This document shows positions 1-5,372 of a DNA stretch of 6,572 nucleotides, piece by piece (the first letter of the stretch is position 1; the number at the start of each line of letters is the position of its first letter). A program made the translations under genes and the position numbers. Source of the stretch: Candidatus Rifleibacteriota bacterium (GTDB lineage: Bacteria; Riflebacteria; Ozemobacteria; Ozemobacterales; Ozemobacteraceae); the NCBI GenBank assembly GCA_017526725.1, contig JAFXRA010000283.1, forward strand, positions 1 through 6,572, in the 5' to 3' direction. The notes beneath the pieces are model-generated. The model saw nothing but the letters and a program-made list of their open reading frames with translations, was not told where the DNA came from and ran no database searches.

Positions 1-510
1 GCCGCCGGCTTTTGTATAGTTAGTAACTTCTTCGACGGTTTTAAGACCGTGTTCTTTAACTACTTCACGAATCTTTTCTTCTGAAACCCAGAAGCATTCA
101 CAGACGATTTTTTCATCTTTGTGTTCTTCTGCTACGTCAATTCCTCGATAGTTAGCTATTGCAGCGTGAAGAGCTTCTTTGCCCATAACGGAGCAATGCA
201 TTTTCTGCTGGGGAAGACCGCCTAAATAGTCTGCAATCTGTTCATTAGTAACCTTTAGAGCTTCAGTTATAGTCATTCCTTTAACTATTTCTGTAAGAGC
301 TGAAGCACTGGCAATTGCACTTGCGCAGCCAAAAGTCATGAATTTTGCATCTTCTATAACTTCGGTATCAGGATTAATTTTTAGAAAAAGTTTTAATGCG
401 TCACCGCAAGCAAGAGAGCCGACTTGACCAACGCCGTTGGCGTCTTCAAGTTTTCCGACATTTCTAGGATGTTCAAAGTGATCAATGACGGATTTTGTGT
501 AATCCCACAT
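1..510 (-). CDS. nifU: NifU-type Fe-S cluster assembly scaffold (3' end outside window)
   Basis: This gene reads off the left edge; 170 codons are visible without a stop. Residues 1 to about 125 form an IscU/NifU_N scaffold domain with the three cluster-ligand cysteines C35 (in ACGD, with D37), C62 (FGCASA) and C106 (HCSVMG). From about 135 a BFD-like [2Fe-2S] domain begins with C137-E-C139. These positions are the same as in Azotobacter vinelandii NifU as I recall it (C35, C62, C106, C137, C139). The second cysteine pair, expected near 172 and 175, would lie just past the edge. NifU assembles clusters from sulfur supplied by the cysteine desulfurase NifS and passes them to apoproteins in the cytoplasm. 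Whether a C-terminal Nfu domain follows cannot be seen. The start is supported by an AAAGAAGG ribosome site nine bases upstream. No nitrogenase gene is visible, so a general Fe-S housekeeping role, as in Helicobacter, is as likely as nitrogen fixation. Confidence 0.95.
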   Translation of the reverse strand, partial: MWDYTKSVIDHFEHPRNVGKLEDANGVGQVGSLACGDALKLFLKINPDTEVIEDAKFMTFGCASAIASASALTEIVKGMTITEALKVTNEQIADYLGGLPQQKMHCSVMGKEALHAAIANYRGIDVAEEHKDEKIVCECFWVSEEKIREVVKEHGLKTVEEVTNYTKAGG

Positions 511-519
511 ATTATTCAA

Positions 520-527
520 CCTTCTTT
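520..527 (-). promoter_or_regulatory. Strong ribosome binding site of nifU
   Basis: On the minus strand this reads AAAGAAGG, ending nine bases before the nifU ATG. It is the clearest Shine-Dalgarno sequence in the window and fixes the nifU start. Confidence 0.75.
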
Positions 528-563
528 AATATAGTGTAATCAATGGAATAATTTGGAGAAAAG

Positions 564-592
564 ATTATATATTTATTGTTGTAAATCTTCAA
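564..592 (-). promoter_or_regulatory. Predicted sigma70 promoter of nifU
   Basis: On the minus strand, TTGAAG (592-587) is followed after exactly 17 bases by a perfect TATAAT (569-564). Transcription would begin near 557, giving a leader of about 47 bases. The -35 box matches four of six consensus bases. It lies inside the inverted repeat shared with the opposite promoter. Confidence 0.65.
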
Positions 593-619
593 CTTTTATT
601 TTTTTTAATTAAAAGTTGA
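589..619. promoter_or_regulatory. Inverted repeat over both divergent -35 boxes (candidate operator)
   Basis: TCAACTTTTA (589-598) and TAAAAGTTGA (610-619) form a perfect 10-bp inverted repeat around an 11-base T-rich spacer. Its centre at 604 is also the exact midpoint of the two divergent promoters. The TTGA part of each arm belongs to a -35 box, so only the inner six bases need a separate explanation. It could be an operator read by one dimeric regulator controlling nifU and the peptidase gene together. It could also reflect two similar promoters back to back. Confidence 0.4.
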
Positions 620-644
620 CAAATTAGTACACAAAAGATATAAT
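616..644 (+). promoter_or_regulatory. Consensus sigma70 promoter of the M23 peptidase gene
   Basis: TTGACA (616-621), a 17-base spacer and TATAAT (639-644) match the sigma70 consensus at every position. Transcription should start near 651, leaving a leader of about 16 bases before the ATG at 667. A perfect consensus suggests high constitutive strength unless a repressor uses the overlapping inverted repeat. Confidence 0.85.
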
Positions 645-666
645 TGCAACACCAATAAGAACTATC

Positions 667-1383
667 ATGAATATGAAGAATATAACAATTATAAGAGCGG
701 TTTCCTTAGCAGTATTGCTGGTATCAGCAATAAGCACAGACTTATTTGCTTCTATCCAATTCCGTACATTGAAGGCGGATGGTTTTTCTTCCAGAATGTC
801 TTCTGCTGTAAAAGAAGTAATAAAAGCAAAAGTTGAAAGAATTCATGACAATGATTTCTTTAAACCTGCGGAACCCTGCTGTTCAAAGATAGGTGCAGTA
901 AAGACTTATACAATTGTTAAAGTTATCAGAAAGAAATCAACTGATAAGTTCGACATTAGAGGAACCATATCTGGTGAAAGCGATAATACAGCTTCCAGAT
1001 TTTTATATAGACCAATAAACGGAGTATTAACTTCAGCTTTTGGTTATCGAATTCACCCCAAACGCAAAAAACGCCATTTCCATTCTGGAATTGATTTGGC
1101 TGCCAAGAAGGGTACCCCAATAAGTTGTGCCGGTGCAGGCAAGGTAGTTTTTGCTGGTTGGAAGACAGGATATGGTTATGTTGTAATGGTCGACCATGGC
1201 AAGGGCTATGAAACGCTATACGCTCACTGCTCTAAATTGGCTGTAACAACTGGTCAGACAGTTTCTGCTGGTAAAATAGTTGCTTATGTTGGCAGAACAG
1301 GCGTAGCAACCGGTCCGCATCTTCATTTTGAAGTCAGAAAGAACGGAGTATATCGAAATCCGTTGAAGTATCTTAAGAATTAA
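667..1383 (+). CDS. Secreted M23 family zinc metallopeptidase (LytM/peptidoglycan endopeptidase type)
   Basis: The 238-residue product starts with a basic N-terminus and a hydrophobic stretch (about residues 11-29) that looks like a Sec signal peptide, possibly cut after the alanine of LFAS. Residues 30-113 have no domain I recognise. The C-terminal half, from about 114, is a complete Peptidase_M23 domain: GYRIHP at 126-131, H139-S-G-I-D143, YAH with H187, and the closing HLH motif H218-L-H220 followed by FEV. By family knowledge H139, D143 and H220 bind zinc while H187 and H218 act in catalysis, so it should be active. Such enzymes cleave peptide cross-links of peptidoglycan in the periplasm. 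There is no LysM domain or coiled coil, so it is neither a NlpD nor an EnvC type. The ATG at 667 has only a weak AATAAGA upstream; an in-frame ATG at 673 is an alternative start. It is transcribed alone, between its own promoter and a terminator. Confidence 0.93.
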   Translation: MNMKNITIIRAVSLAVLLVSAISTDLFASIQFRTLKADGFSSRMSSAVKEVIKAKVERIHDNDFFKPAEPCCSKIGAVKTYTIVKVIRKKSTDKFDIRGTISGESDNTASRFLYRPINGVLTSAFGYRIHPKRKKRHFHSGIDLAAKKGTPISCAGAGKVVFAGWKTGYGYVVMVDHGKGYETLYAHCSKLAVTTGQTVSAGKIVAYVGRTGVATGPHLHFEVRKNGVYRNPLKYLKN

Positions 1384-1403
1384 TTTTTAAGCATAATTTA
1401 GGT

Positions 1404-1443
1404 AAAAAAGCAGTCTTAACTTTCGGTTAAGACTGCTTTTTTT
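1404..1443 (+). terminator. Intrinsic terminator after the M23 peptidase gene
   Basis: GCAGTCTTAAC (1410-1420) pairs perfectly with GTTAAGACTGC (1426-1436) across a TTTCG loop. Six A's precede the stem and seven T's follow it, so it can also work on the minus strand. It lies about 20 bases past the peptidase stop codon. Confidence 0.92.
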
Positions 1444-1495
1444 ATTTTTCTTCAATCTTCTATCTCACTCAATGCTTATTTTTATTACAGTTGAG

Positions 1496-1526
1496 TTATG
1501 TACATTGTTTTGGGCTGTGTACATAA
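1496..1526. repeat. Inverted repeat TTATGTACA / TGTACATAA
   Basis: TTATGTACA (1496-1504) and TGTACATAA (1518-1526) are perfect 9-bp inverted copies 13 bases apart. Each arm contains the palindrome TGTACA, so the two sites also look like a repeated protein-binding half site. No gene starts nearby, so an operator role is unsupported. Confidence 0.5.
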
Positions 1527-1626
1527 AATGTCTGACCTGTTTGTCTAATAAACAGAGAGAAAGAAAGATTTTTTTGTGAGTATTTCAATAGTATGTTAAA
1601 AAATCACACATTTTAGAAAATCAAAC

Positions 1627-1643
1627 TGCTCAATATTTGAGCA
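1627..1643. repeat. Short palindrome TGCTCAA-TAT-TTGAGCA
   Basis: This is a perfect 7-bp inverted repeat around three bases. It has no T-run, so it is not an intrinsic terminator. It could be a protein-binding site or a small hairpin. Confidence 0.45.
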
Positions 1644-1830
1644 ATTGTATGAATTTGTTTTGTAAAGTTTTATTAAGTTTGTTGATGTTTGTTCTTGTTT
1701 AAATTTGTTTATTTACCTCTAAAATAATGATTAATTCATGTCGATAACTAAATATAGAGAGAAACCAATGTAAGTTAGAATGATTTTTGCGAGATTAAAA
1801 AATAAAAACTTAAGAAAGCGGCACTTTAAT

Positions 1831-1935
1831 ATGAATAGTAAACAACAAACAAGATATGAAGATTATATTATGGTAAGAACCGATGCAAAGTCTGACCTTT
1901 GTGTCTGGATGAAACTCCCTCCTCGTGGAAGATAA
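1831..1935 (+). CDS. Doubtful 34-residue ORF in the 1.4-2.0 kb gap
   Basis: An ATG opens 34 codons whose product begins MNSKQQTRYEDYIMVR and ends in KLPPRGR. I recognise no family. The second half is clearly richer in G and C than the very AT-rich DNA around it, which is why I list it. There is no Shine-Dalgarno sequence at usable distance. The same stretch has RNA-like pairing: CAAAG/CTTTG near 1887-1901 and AAACTC (1912-1917) with GAGTTT (1946-1951). It may be a structured RNA or a fragment of a decayed gene rather than a translated ORF. Confidence 0.2.
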   Translation: MNSKQQTRYEDYIMVRTDAKSDLCVWMKLPPRGR

Positions 1936-2025
1936 GCCGAAAGTAGAGTTTTATTATGCTTACGCCTTTAATAGTTATGTTATTTTTGAAAAAGCTGCGT
2001 AAACATTAATTTTTCATATATAAGA

Positions 2026-2541
2026 TTATAGTTCTATTTCTTCTTCATCTACCGTTTTTGTCACTACAACATCAGATTGATTTTTAATTGTTTGTTTGTA
2101 AATCATAATAGAGATTATAACCCCAATAACACTAAGTGCCATCCAGAATACCCCTTGATCAATAAAAGAGTTTTCGTTTAATTTAATTATCGGGGAACCT
2201 TTGGCCTTTTTTATAATCATTAATCGCTCAGCTTCTTCATAAGCGAAAAAGGATACACCAACTTTAAGATAATCGTTATAGTTTTCATCCAAAACATTTA
2301 TTATGTCCTGTCTGGATATAGTTTGAGATGAGTTGTCTTTATAATCAGGATTGATATACAGATCATAGTTTTTTTGAATAAAGCCGTTATGTATTTCTTT
2401 ATTCATTATCATACCGTCAAAAGATCTGTTTAAAGACTTGCAGGCTACTAAGGCAAGGCTGCAGCTTAAAACAAGAAGTATCAGGGCAAAGACTCTGGAT
2501 TTTATTTTGCCTGATCGGTTAATTATTATGCTTTCTTCCAT
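2026..2541 (-). CDS. Hypothetical membrane-anchored protein, possible lipoprotein
   Basis: I do not recognise this 171-residue protein. A 16-residue N-terminus with basic residues (R9, K12, K14, R16) precedes a hydrophobic segment at about 17-33. That segment ends in LVAC, a match to the lipobox, with C34 as the candidate lipidated cysteine. The middle (35-128) is polar, with no cysteine and no domain I know. A second hydrophobic segment follows at about 131-148, then a tail ending in the acidic run DEEEIEL. If the lipobox is real, the protein is a lipoprotein with an added transmembrane helix. Otherwise it is a two-helix inner-membrane protein with a periplasmic middle and both ends in the cytoplasm. 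The ATG start has no Shine-Dalgarno sequence. It is divergent from aroK, 69 bases away, and alone on its strand. Confidence 0.72.
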   Translation of the reverse strand: MEESIIINRSGKIKSRVFALILLVLSCSLALVACKSLNRSFDGMIMNKEIHNGFIQKNYDLYINPDYKDNSSQTISRQDIINVLDENYNDYLKVGVSFFAYEEAERLMIIKKAKGSPIIKLNENSFIDQGVFWMALSVIGVIISIMIYKQTIKNQSDVVVTKTVDEEEIEL

Positions 2542-2610
2542 ATTTTTATAAATTAAAACAGGTTATAAATAGGACTAACTCATTAATTAAAATTATGATA
2601 ACATTTCATT
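2542..2610. promoter_or_regulatory. Divergent start region for the membrane protein gene and aroK
   Basis: These 69 AT-rich bases must hold the promoters of both flanking genes. On the plus strand TATGAT (2594-2599) is a good -10 with a poor -35 (AGGACT, 2571-2576) 17 bases upstream. That would start transcription only about five bases before the aroK ATG. On the minus strand TATAAC (2567-2562) is a possible -10. Neither start codon has a Shine-Dalgarno sequence. Confidence 0.4.
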
Positions 2611-3138
2611 ATGAATAAAGTAAATAGCTACAAGAATAGAATTTTTCTGCTTACTGGTTTTATGTGTTCTGGCAAATCTTTCTTAGGAAGAAAAGCTGCA
2701 AATAATCTTGACTGTGATTTTGTCGATTTAGATGAACAGATAGAAACCCAGGAATCTTGTTCTGTTACAGAAATATTTAAAGTAAAGGGCGAAGAATATT
2801 TCAGGAATATTGAAACTCTATGTTTTGCTAAGTTGGTAAAGAATTGCTCAAAGACGCTTATTATAGCGGCCGGCGGCGGTTTCCCTTTAAAAGAAGAGAA
2901 CCAGATTTTAATGAAAAAAGTGATAGCTATTTTTGTTAATACTGAATTTGATATTATTCTTTCCAGATTAAATAGCGGGGAAAAGCGTAACAGGCCACTT
3001 TTAAAAAATAAAGATGAGAATGAAATAAAAATTCTTTACGAAACCCGTTTAAACGTATATAAATCTACTGCAGATTATATGGTTACAAATGAAACAGAAC
3101 TTATAACTCTTATAAATTCTTTAATAAAGGCGAATTAA
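2611..3138 (+). CDS. aroK: Shikimate kinase
   Basis: AroK phosphorylates the 3-hydroxyl of shikimate with ATP in the cytoplasm, the fifth step of the chorismate pathway to aromatic amino acids. The 175-residue product has the usual family length. It shows the Walker A loop GFMCSGKS (16-23), the DLD motif (39-41) for Mg and shikimate binding, and R65 in EEYFR. The shikimate-binding GGG is at 88-90, the lid arginine R128 is in RPLL, and R146 in the ETR motif is the last substrate contact. All key residues are present. The start is the only upstream in-frame ATG and leaves about ten residues before the first beta strand. There is no Shine-Dalgarno sequence, and translation may be close to leaderless. 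mazG follows after one base, so the two genes are almost surely co-transcribed. aroK and aroL are equivalent names by sequence. Confidence 0.94.
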   Translation: MNKVNSYKNRIFLLTGFMCSGKSFLGRKAANNLDCDFVDLDEQIETQESCSVTEIFKVKGEEYFRNIETLCFAKLVKNCSKTLIIAAGGGFPLKEENQILMKKVIAIFVNTEFDIILSRLNSGEKRNRPLLKNKDENEIKILYETRLNVYKSTADYMVTNETELITLINSLIKAN

Positions 3139-3139
3139 A

Positions 3140-3955
3140 ATGAATAACAACGAAAACATAAGCAAAGAATATTTGAGACTAATAGATATAATGAGAATAT
3201 TGCGCTCTCCAGAAGGCTGTTCATGGGATAGAAAGCAAAGTATTGAAACAATGCCCAAACATATAGGCGGAGAAGCAAATGAAGTAGTTGAAGCTTTAAA
3301 AGCTGGTGATATGCTTCATATAAAAGAAGAACTTGGCGATTTGCTTATGACCATAGTGATGACGGCTCAGATTGCTGACGAAAGCGGCACTTTTGATATG
3401 GCTGATGTGGCTCATGATATTTGTGAAAAGCTTATTTTAAGGCATCCTCATGTTTTTGGGGAAGGAAAAAATGCTATTACGCCAGACCAGGTTATGGATT
3501 TATGGGGCAAGATAAAAACAAAAGAAAAGGCTGAAAAGGGGCGATTAACTTATAAAATGCACGATGCAGAAAGCTTTAAATCTGCTATAGCTGCTGTAAC
3601 AAAGATACAGGCTATTGCTGCTGAAGTGGGTTTTGATTGGCCAGATGCTTCATCAGCACTGCCAAAAGTTCCTGAAGAAGCTAAAGAAATAGAAGAAGCT
3701 TTAAAATCTGATAATAAAGAAAAGATTGAAGAAGAAATAGGCGATTTATTGTTTGCTTCACTGAATGTTGCCAGATTAGCTGGTGTTGATGCTGAAAAAT
3801 GTCTTAGAAATGCCGGCAGTAAATTTATTACAAGATTTGATACGGTTGAAAAAATGGCTGAAGCTGATGGCGGCTTTGAAGGAAAGAGTTTAGAGCAGCT
3901 AGATGTTTATTGGAATAAGGCCAAGAAGGATGAGCAACAGAGCAATAGAGAATAG
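3140..3955 (+). CDS. mazG: MazG nucleoside triphosphate pyrophosphohydrolase
   Basis: MazG hydrolyses NTPs and dNTPs to the monophosphate and pyrophosphate; in E. coli it helps clear aberrant nucleotides and lowers ppGpp during starvation. The 271-residue product has the full double-domain form, close to the 263 residues of E. coli MazG. The N-terminal domain has CSWDRKQ (27-33), helix motif E45-A-N-E48 and E64-x-x-D67. The C-terminal domain has EE at 179-180 with E183, then E199-x-x-D202, and F165-D-W. In the first domain the usual first glutamate of EExxE is G44. The second domain keeps the whole motif, as expected if it carries most activity. AAAGGCG nine bases before the ATG, inside the aroK end, is a fair ribosome site. 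The last residues (about 265-271, QQSNRE) come from a 15-bp tandem repeat that also supplies the TAG stop. No mazEF toxin-antitoxin pair is present. Confidence 0.95.
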   Translation: MNNNENISKEYLRLIDIMRILRSPEGCSWDRKQSIETMPKHIGGEANEVVEALKAGDMLHIKEELGDLLMTIVMTAQIADESGTFDMADVAHDICEKLILRHPHVFGEGKNAITPDQVMDLWGKIKTKEKAEKGRLTYKMHDAESFKSAIAAVTKIQAIAAEVGFDWPDASSALPKVPEEAKEIEEALKSDNKEKIEEEIGDLLFASLNVARLAGVDAEKCLRNAGSKFITRFDTVEKMAEADGGFEGKSLEQLDVYWNKAKKDEQQSNRE

Positions 3956-3968
3956 AGCAATAGAGGAT
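3939..3968. repeat. 15-bp tandem duplication across the mazG stop codon
   Basis: AGAGCAATAGAGAAT (3939-3953) is repeated directly as AGAGCAATAGAGGAT (3954-3968) with one mismatch. The mazG TAG (3953-3955) spans the junction. The repeat therefore defines the last few codons of mazG and the first bases after it. Confidence 0.75.
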
Positions 3969-4025
3969 GTGCCTTAAAAGATTGTACGTAAACAAGAAAT
4001 TTGATGAAAAATCAGTATTAATTTG

Positions 4026-4110
4026 TTTACAGCTACAGCTTGTCATAATCGTATAGCTTTCAGAGCTAAAGCCCATACGCTCTACTCTTTATGACAAGCT
4101 GTAGCTTAAA
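4026..4110. repeat. Large nested hairpin / palindromic element
   Basis: AGCTACAGCTTGTCATAA (4031-4048) pairs perfectly over 18 bases with TTATGACAAGCTGTAGCT (4089-4106). Four more pairs (4026-4029 with 4107-4110) follow past one bulged C. Inside lies a second hairpin: CGTAT and GCTTT (4050-4060) pair with AAAGC and ATACG (4068-4079) around CAGAGCT. The whole could extrude as a cruciform, fold in the mazG 3' RNA, or be a short palindromic mobile repeat. No transposase or T-run is seen. Confidence 0.8.
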
Positions 4111-4200
4111 CTCATAGCTCTATAGCTTTTTCGCTCTACACTTTGGCATAAACGTATAGCTTTCAGGGCTAAAGCCCATTCGCTATACTTTTTATGACAA
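4040..4200. repeat. Three degenerate copies of an AGCT-rich repeat
   Basis: Positions 4040-4097 and 4143-4200 are direct copies 103 bases apart; I count 52 of 58 matches, including the inner hairpin. Between them, 4119-4151 looks like a third copy lacking about 17 bases of the hairpin loop: TCTATAGCTTT then CGCTCTACACTTT. The three share a tail like CGCTCTACTCTTTATGACAA, starting at 4078, 4132 and 4181. The first copy is also the right half of the large hairpin. Spacing is uneven, so it is not a CRISPR. Confidence 0.75.
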
Positions 4201-4343
4201 ATGTGTAGGCAATTAGCACAATCTAATTTGGAATTAATAATTAGTTTTCGGGCAATCTCTTAAAGTCTCCACTTCAAAAAAAATAAATTGCATTATTGTC
4301 TGATATTAATTAATATTATTTACTACTAAGTGAGTAATAAGTA

Positions 4344-4943
4344 ATGGATAGTATAACTAGTTATATAGCAAGTATGTGGCAGTCTTTCCTAAGCTTTTTG
4401 GATGCTGGTGGTGTGATAATGTACATTCTCACTTGTATTGGCACCATTATTTGTTTTTTCGGTATTTATCAGTTGGTATGGCTTTCTAGACTGTCGATGG
4501 ATCCTAAAAAATTTTCAAACCACGGGGTACACCTTTGGGCAAAAAAAGCTTTAAATATGGCCGCTTCTAAAAAAGGATTAGACGGGCTTTCTTTAATGGA
4601 TTCATTAGAAGTCTGTTTCGCTAGAATGGAAAGCAGTATGACATGGAGGGTACCCGAAATCAGGTTCTTAGCCCAGATTAGTACACTTATTGGCTTTTTA
4701 GGTACTGTAACAGGTATGGTAAAAGTCTTTAATACAGTAGCTAAGCTTGGAAAAGTTTTGCCTGGTGATTTGGCCGGCGGAATTCATGAAGCCTTGTTTA
4801 CTACTGTATATGGTTTAGTTTTGGCTTTAATAGCCTGGTTCTTTGCCCATTGTATAGAAATGCTTGTTAATAAGCATATGAGAAGTCTTGAAGTTTTGAT
4901 TTTTTCAGAGCTGGAAAATACTGAAGAAAAGAAACAAAATTAA
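4344..4943 (+). CDS. exbB: ExbB/TolQ/MotA-family proton channel subunit
   Basis: The 199-residue protein is the inner-membrane channel subunit of the proton-driven motor that energises TonB. Three hydrophobic segments are visible at about 22-47, 107-129 and 151-173, with a cytoplasmic loop between the first two, as in the ExbB family. The second carries the signature LIGFLGTVTGMVKVF (115-129). The third begins with EALFTTVYGL (149-158), whose paired threonines are a family hallmark. The proline usual in the third segment (GLxxAIP) is replaced, the sequence here being GLVLALIA. It is shorter than E. coli ExbB (about 240 residues). The ATG has only a weak AAGTGAG about ten bases upstream. It opens the exbB-exbD-tonB operon; exbD follows after three bases. 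The adjacent TonB-like gene favours ExbB over TolQ or MotA, but a Tol-like role is not excluded. Confidence 0.9.
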   Translation: MDSITSYIASMWQSFLSFLDAGGVIMYILTCIGTIICFFGIYQLVWLSRLSMDPKKFSNHGVHLWAKKALNMAASKKGLDGLSLMDSLEVCFARMESSMTWRVPEIRFLAQISTLIGFLGTVTGMVKVFNTVAKLGKVLPGDLAGGIHEALFTTVYGLVLALIAWFFAHCIEMLVNKHMRSLEVLIFSELENTEEKKQN

Positions 4944-4946
4944 GAT

Positions 4947-5372
4947 ATGAGTTTTCGACGTAAAAAAGCAAAAGAAACCTTTTCTCTGGACATGACAACC
5001 TGTTCAGATATTATTTTCACGCTTTTGCTTTTTTATATTTTAAGTCAGAATTTTTTGCCCCAGACAACTTTAGAATTGCCTGAAACTGTCTCTACAGAAC
5101 AGACAGAAACCCATGAACAAATAAAGGTTGAAATAGAAGAATCCGGCAAAATTCTTTGGAACGAAGAAGTTTTTGAAGAAGAGACTTTGGTTAATAGAAT
5201 AGTAGAGGTTTCCTTGAAACAGGATAATACCAGTATAATGATTTTTGCTCATAAGAAATCTCCTGCCGGAGTTTGTATAGAATTGCTGGATAAATTAAGA
5301 AATGCTGGTATCAAAAATGTTATTTTTGCTGGTGCGCCGCCCAAGAAAGCAGAAATAAAAAATGAACAATAA
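4947..5372 (+). CDS. exbD: ExbD/TolR-family motor protein
   Basis: The 141-residue protein has the ExbD plan: a short basic cytoplasmic N-terminus (RRKKAK), one transmembrane helix at about 20-37, and a periplasmic domain from about 40 to 130. The helix begins LDMTTCSDIIF, with D21 in the place of the essential proton-carrying aspartate (D25 in E. coli ExbD). The usual proline of the LDMTPLVD pattern is a threonine (T18). ELPET after the helix fits the family's linker. ExbD and ExbB together convert proton flow into movement of TonB. The gene starts three bases after exbB and its last 11 bases overlap the tonB start, so production is probably translationally coupled. The C-terminal tail PPKKAEIKNEQ is charged and probably disordered. 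Confidence 0.9.
   Translation: MSFRRKKAKETFSLDMTTCSDIIFTLLLFYILSQNFLPQTTLELPETVSTEQTETHEQIKVEIEESGKILWNEEVFEEETLVNRIVEVSLKQDNTSIMIFAHKKSPAGVCIELLDKLRNAGIKNVIFAGAPPKKAEIKNEQ

Larger units (their letters stand above)
1444..2025. other. Long AT-rich gap between convergent genes
   Basis: About 580 bases lie between the terminator and the 3' end of the minus-strand membrane protein gene. I see no ORF that looks like a conserved protein. Visible structure includes the inverted repeats at 1496-1526 and 1627-1643, and a run of GTTTGTT-like words at about 1648-1710. There is a less AT-rich patch at about 1880-1945 and a weak inverted repeat, ATGCTTACGC (1956-1965) against GCGTAAACAT (1997-2006), with one mismatch. 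No convincing terminator with a T-run serves the minus-strand gene. The gap may hold a decayed gene or an unannotated RNA. Confidence 0.6.
3956..4343. other. Intergenic region with repeat cluster between mazG and exbB
   Basis: This 388-base gap has no ORF that I would call a gene. Its middle (4026-4200) is filled by the hairpin and AGCT-rich repeats listed separately. From about 4201 to 4343 it is very AT-rich and should hold the exbB promoter. The best candidate is TTGCAT (4288-4293), 17 bases and TAATAT (4311-4316), a weak match. No clear intrinsic terminator with a T-run follows mazG; the large hairpin may end or stabilise that transcript instead. Confidence 0.6.

Noticed and set aside
1578..1615. 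TGTGA ... TCACA, a possible CRP-type site
   Set aside because: The half sites are far more than the usual six to eight bases apart and no promoter or gene start is near.
3828..4076. Minus-strand ORF of 82 codons over the mazG 3' end and the repeat cluster
   Set aside because: It lies antisense to the conserved end of mazG, is Ser/Tyr/Cys-rich in the way of reversed AT-rich coding DNA, and has no ribosome site or recognisable motif.
4040..4200. CRISPR-like repeat array
   Set aside because: Only three degenerate copies, one internally deleted, with uneven spacing, no unique spacers of uniform length and no cas genes.
5070..5252. Minus-strand ORF of 60 codons within exbD
   Set aside because: It is fully antisense to exbD, with Phe-rich low-complexity sequence expected from reading a Glu/Lys-rich gene backwards.
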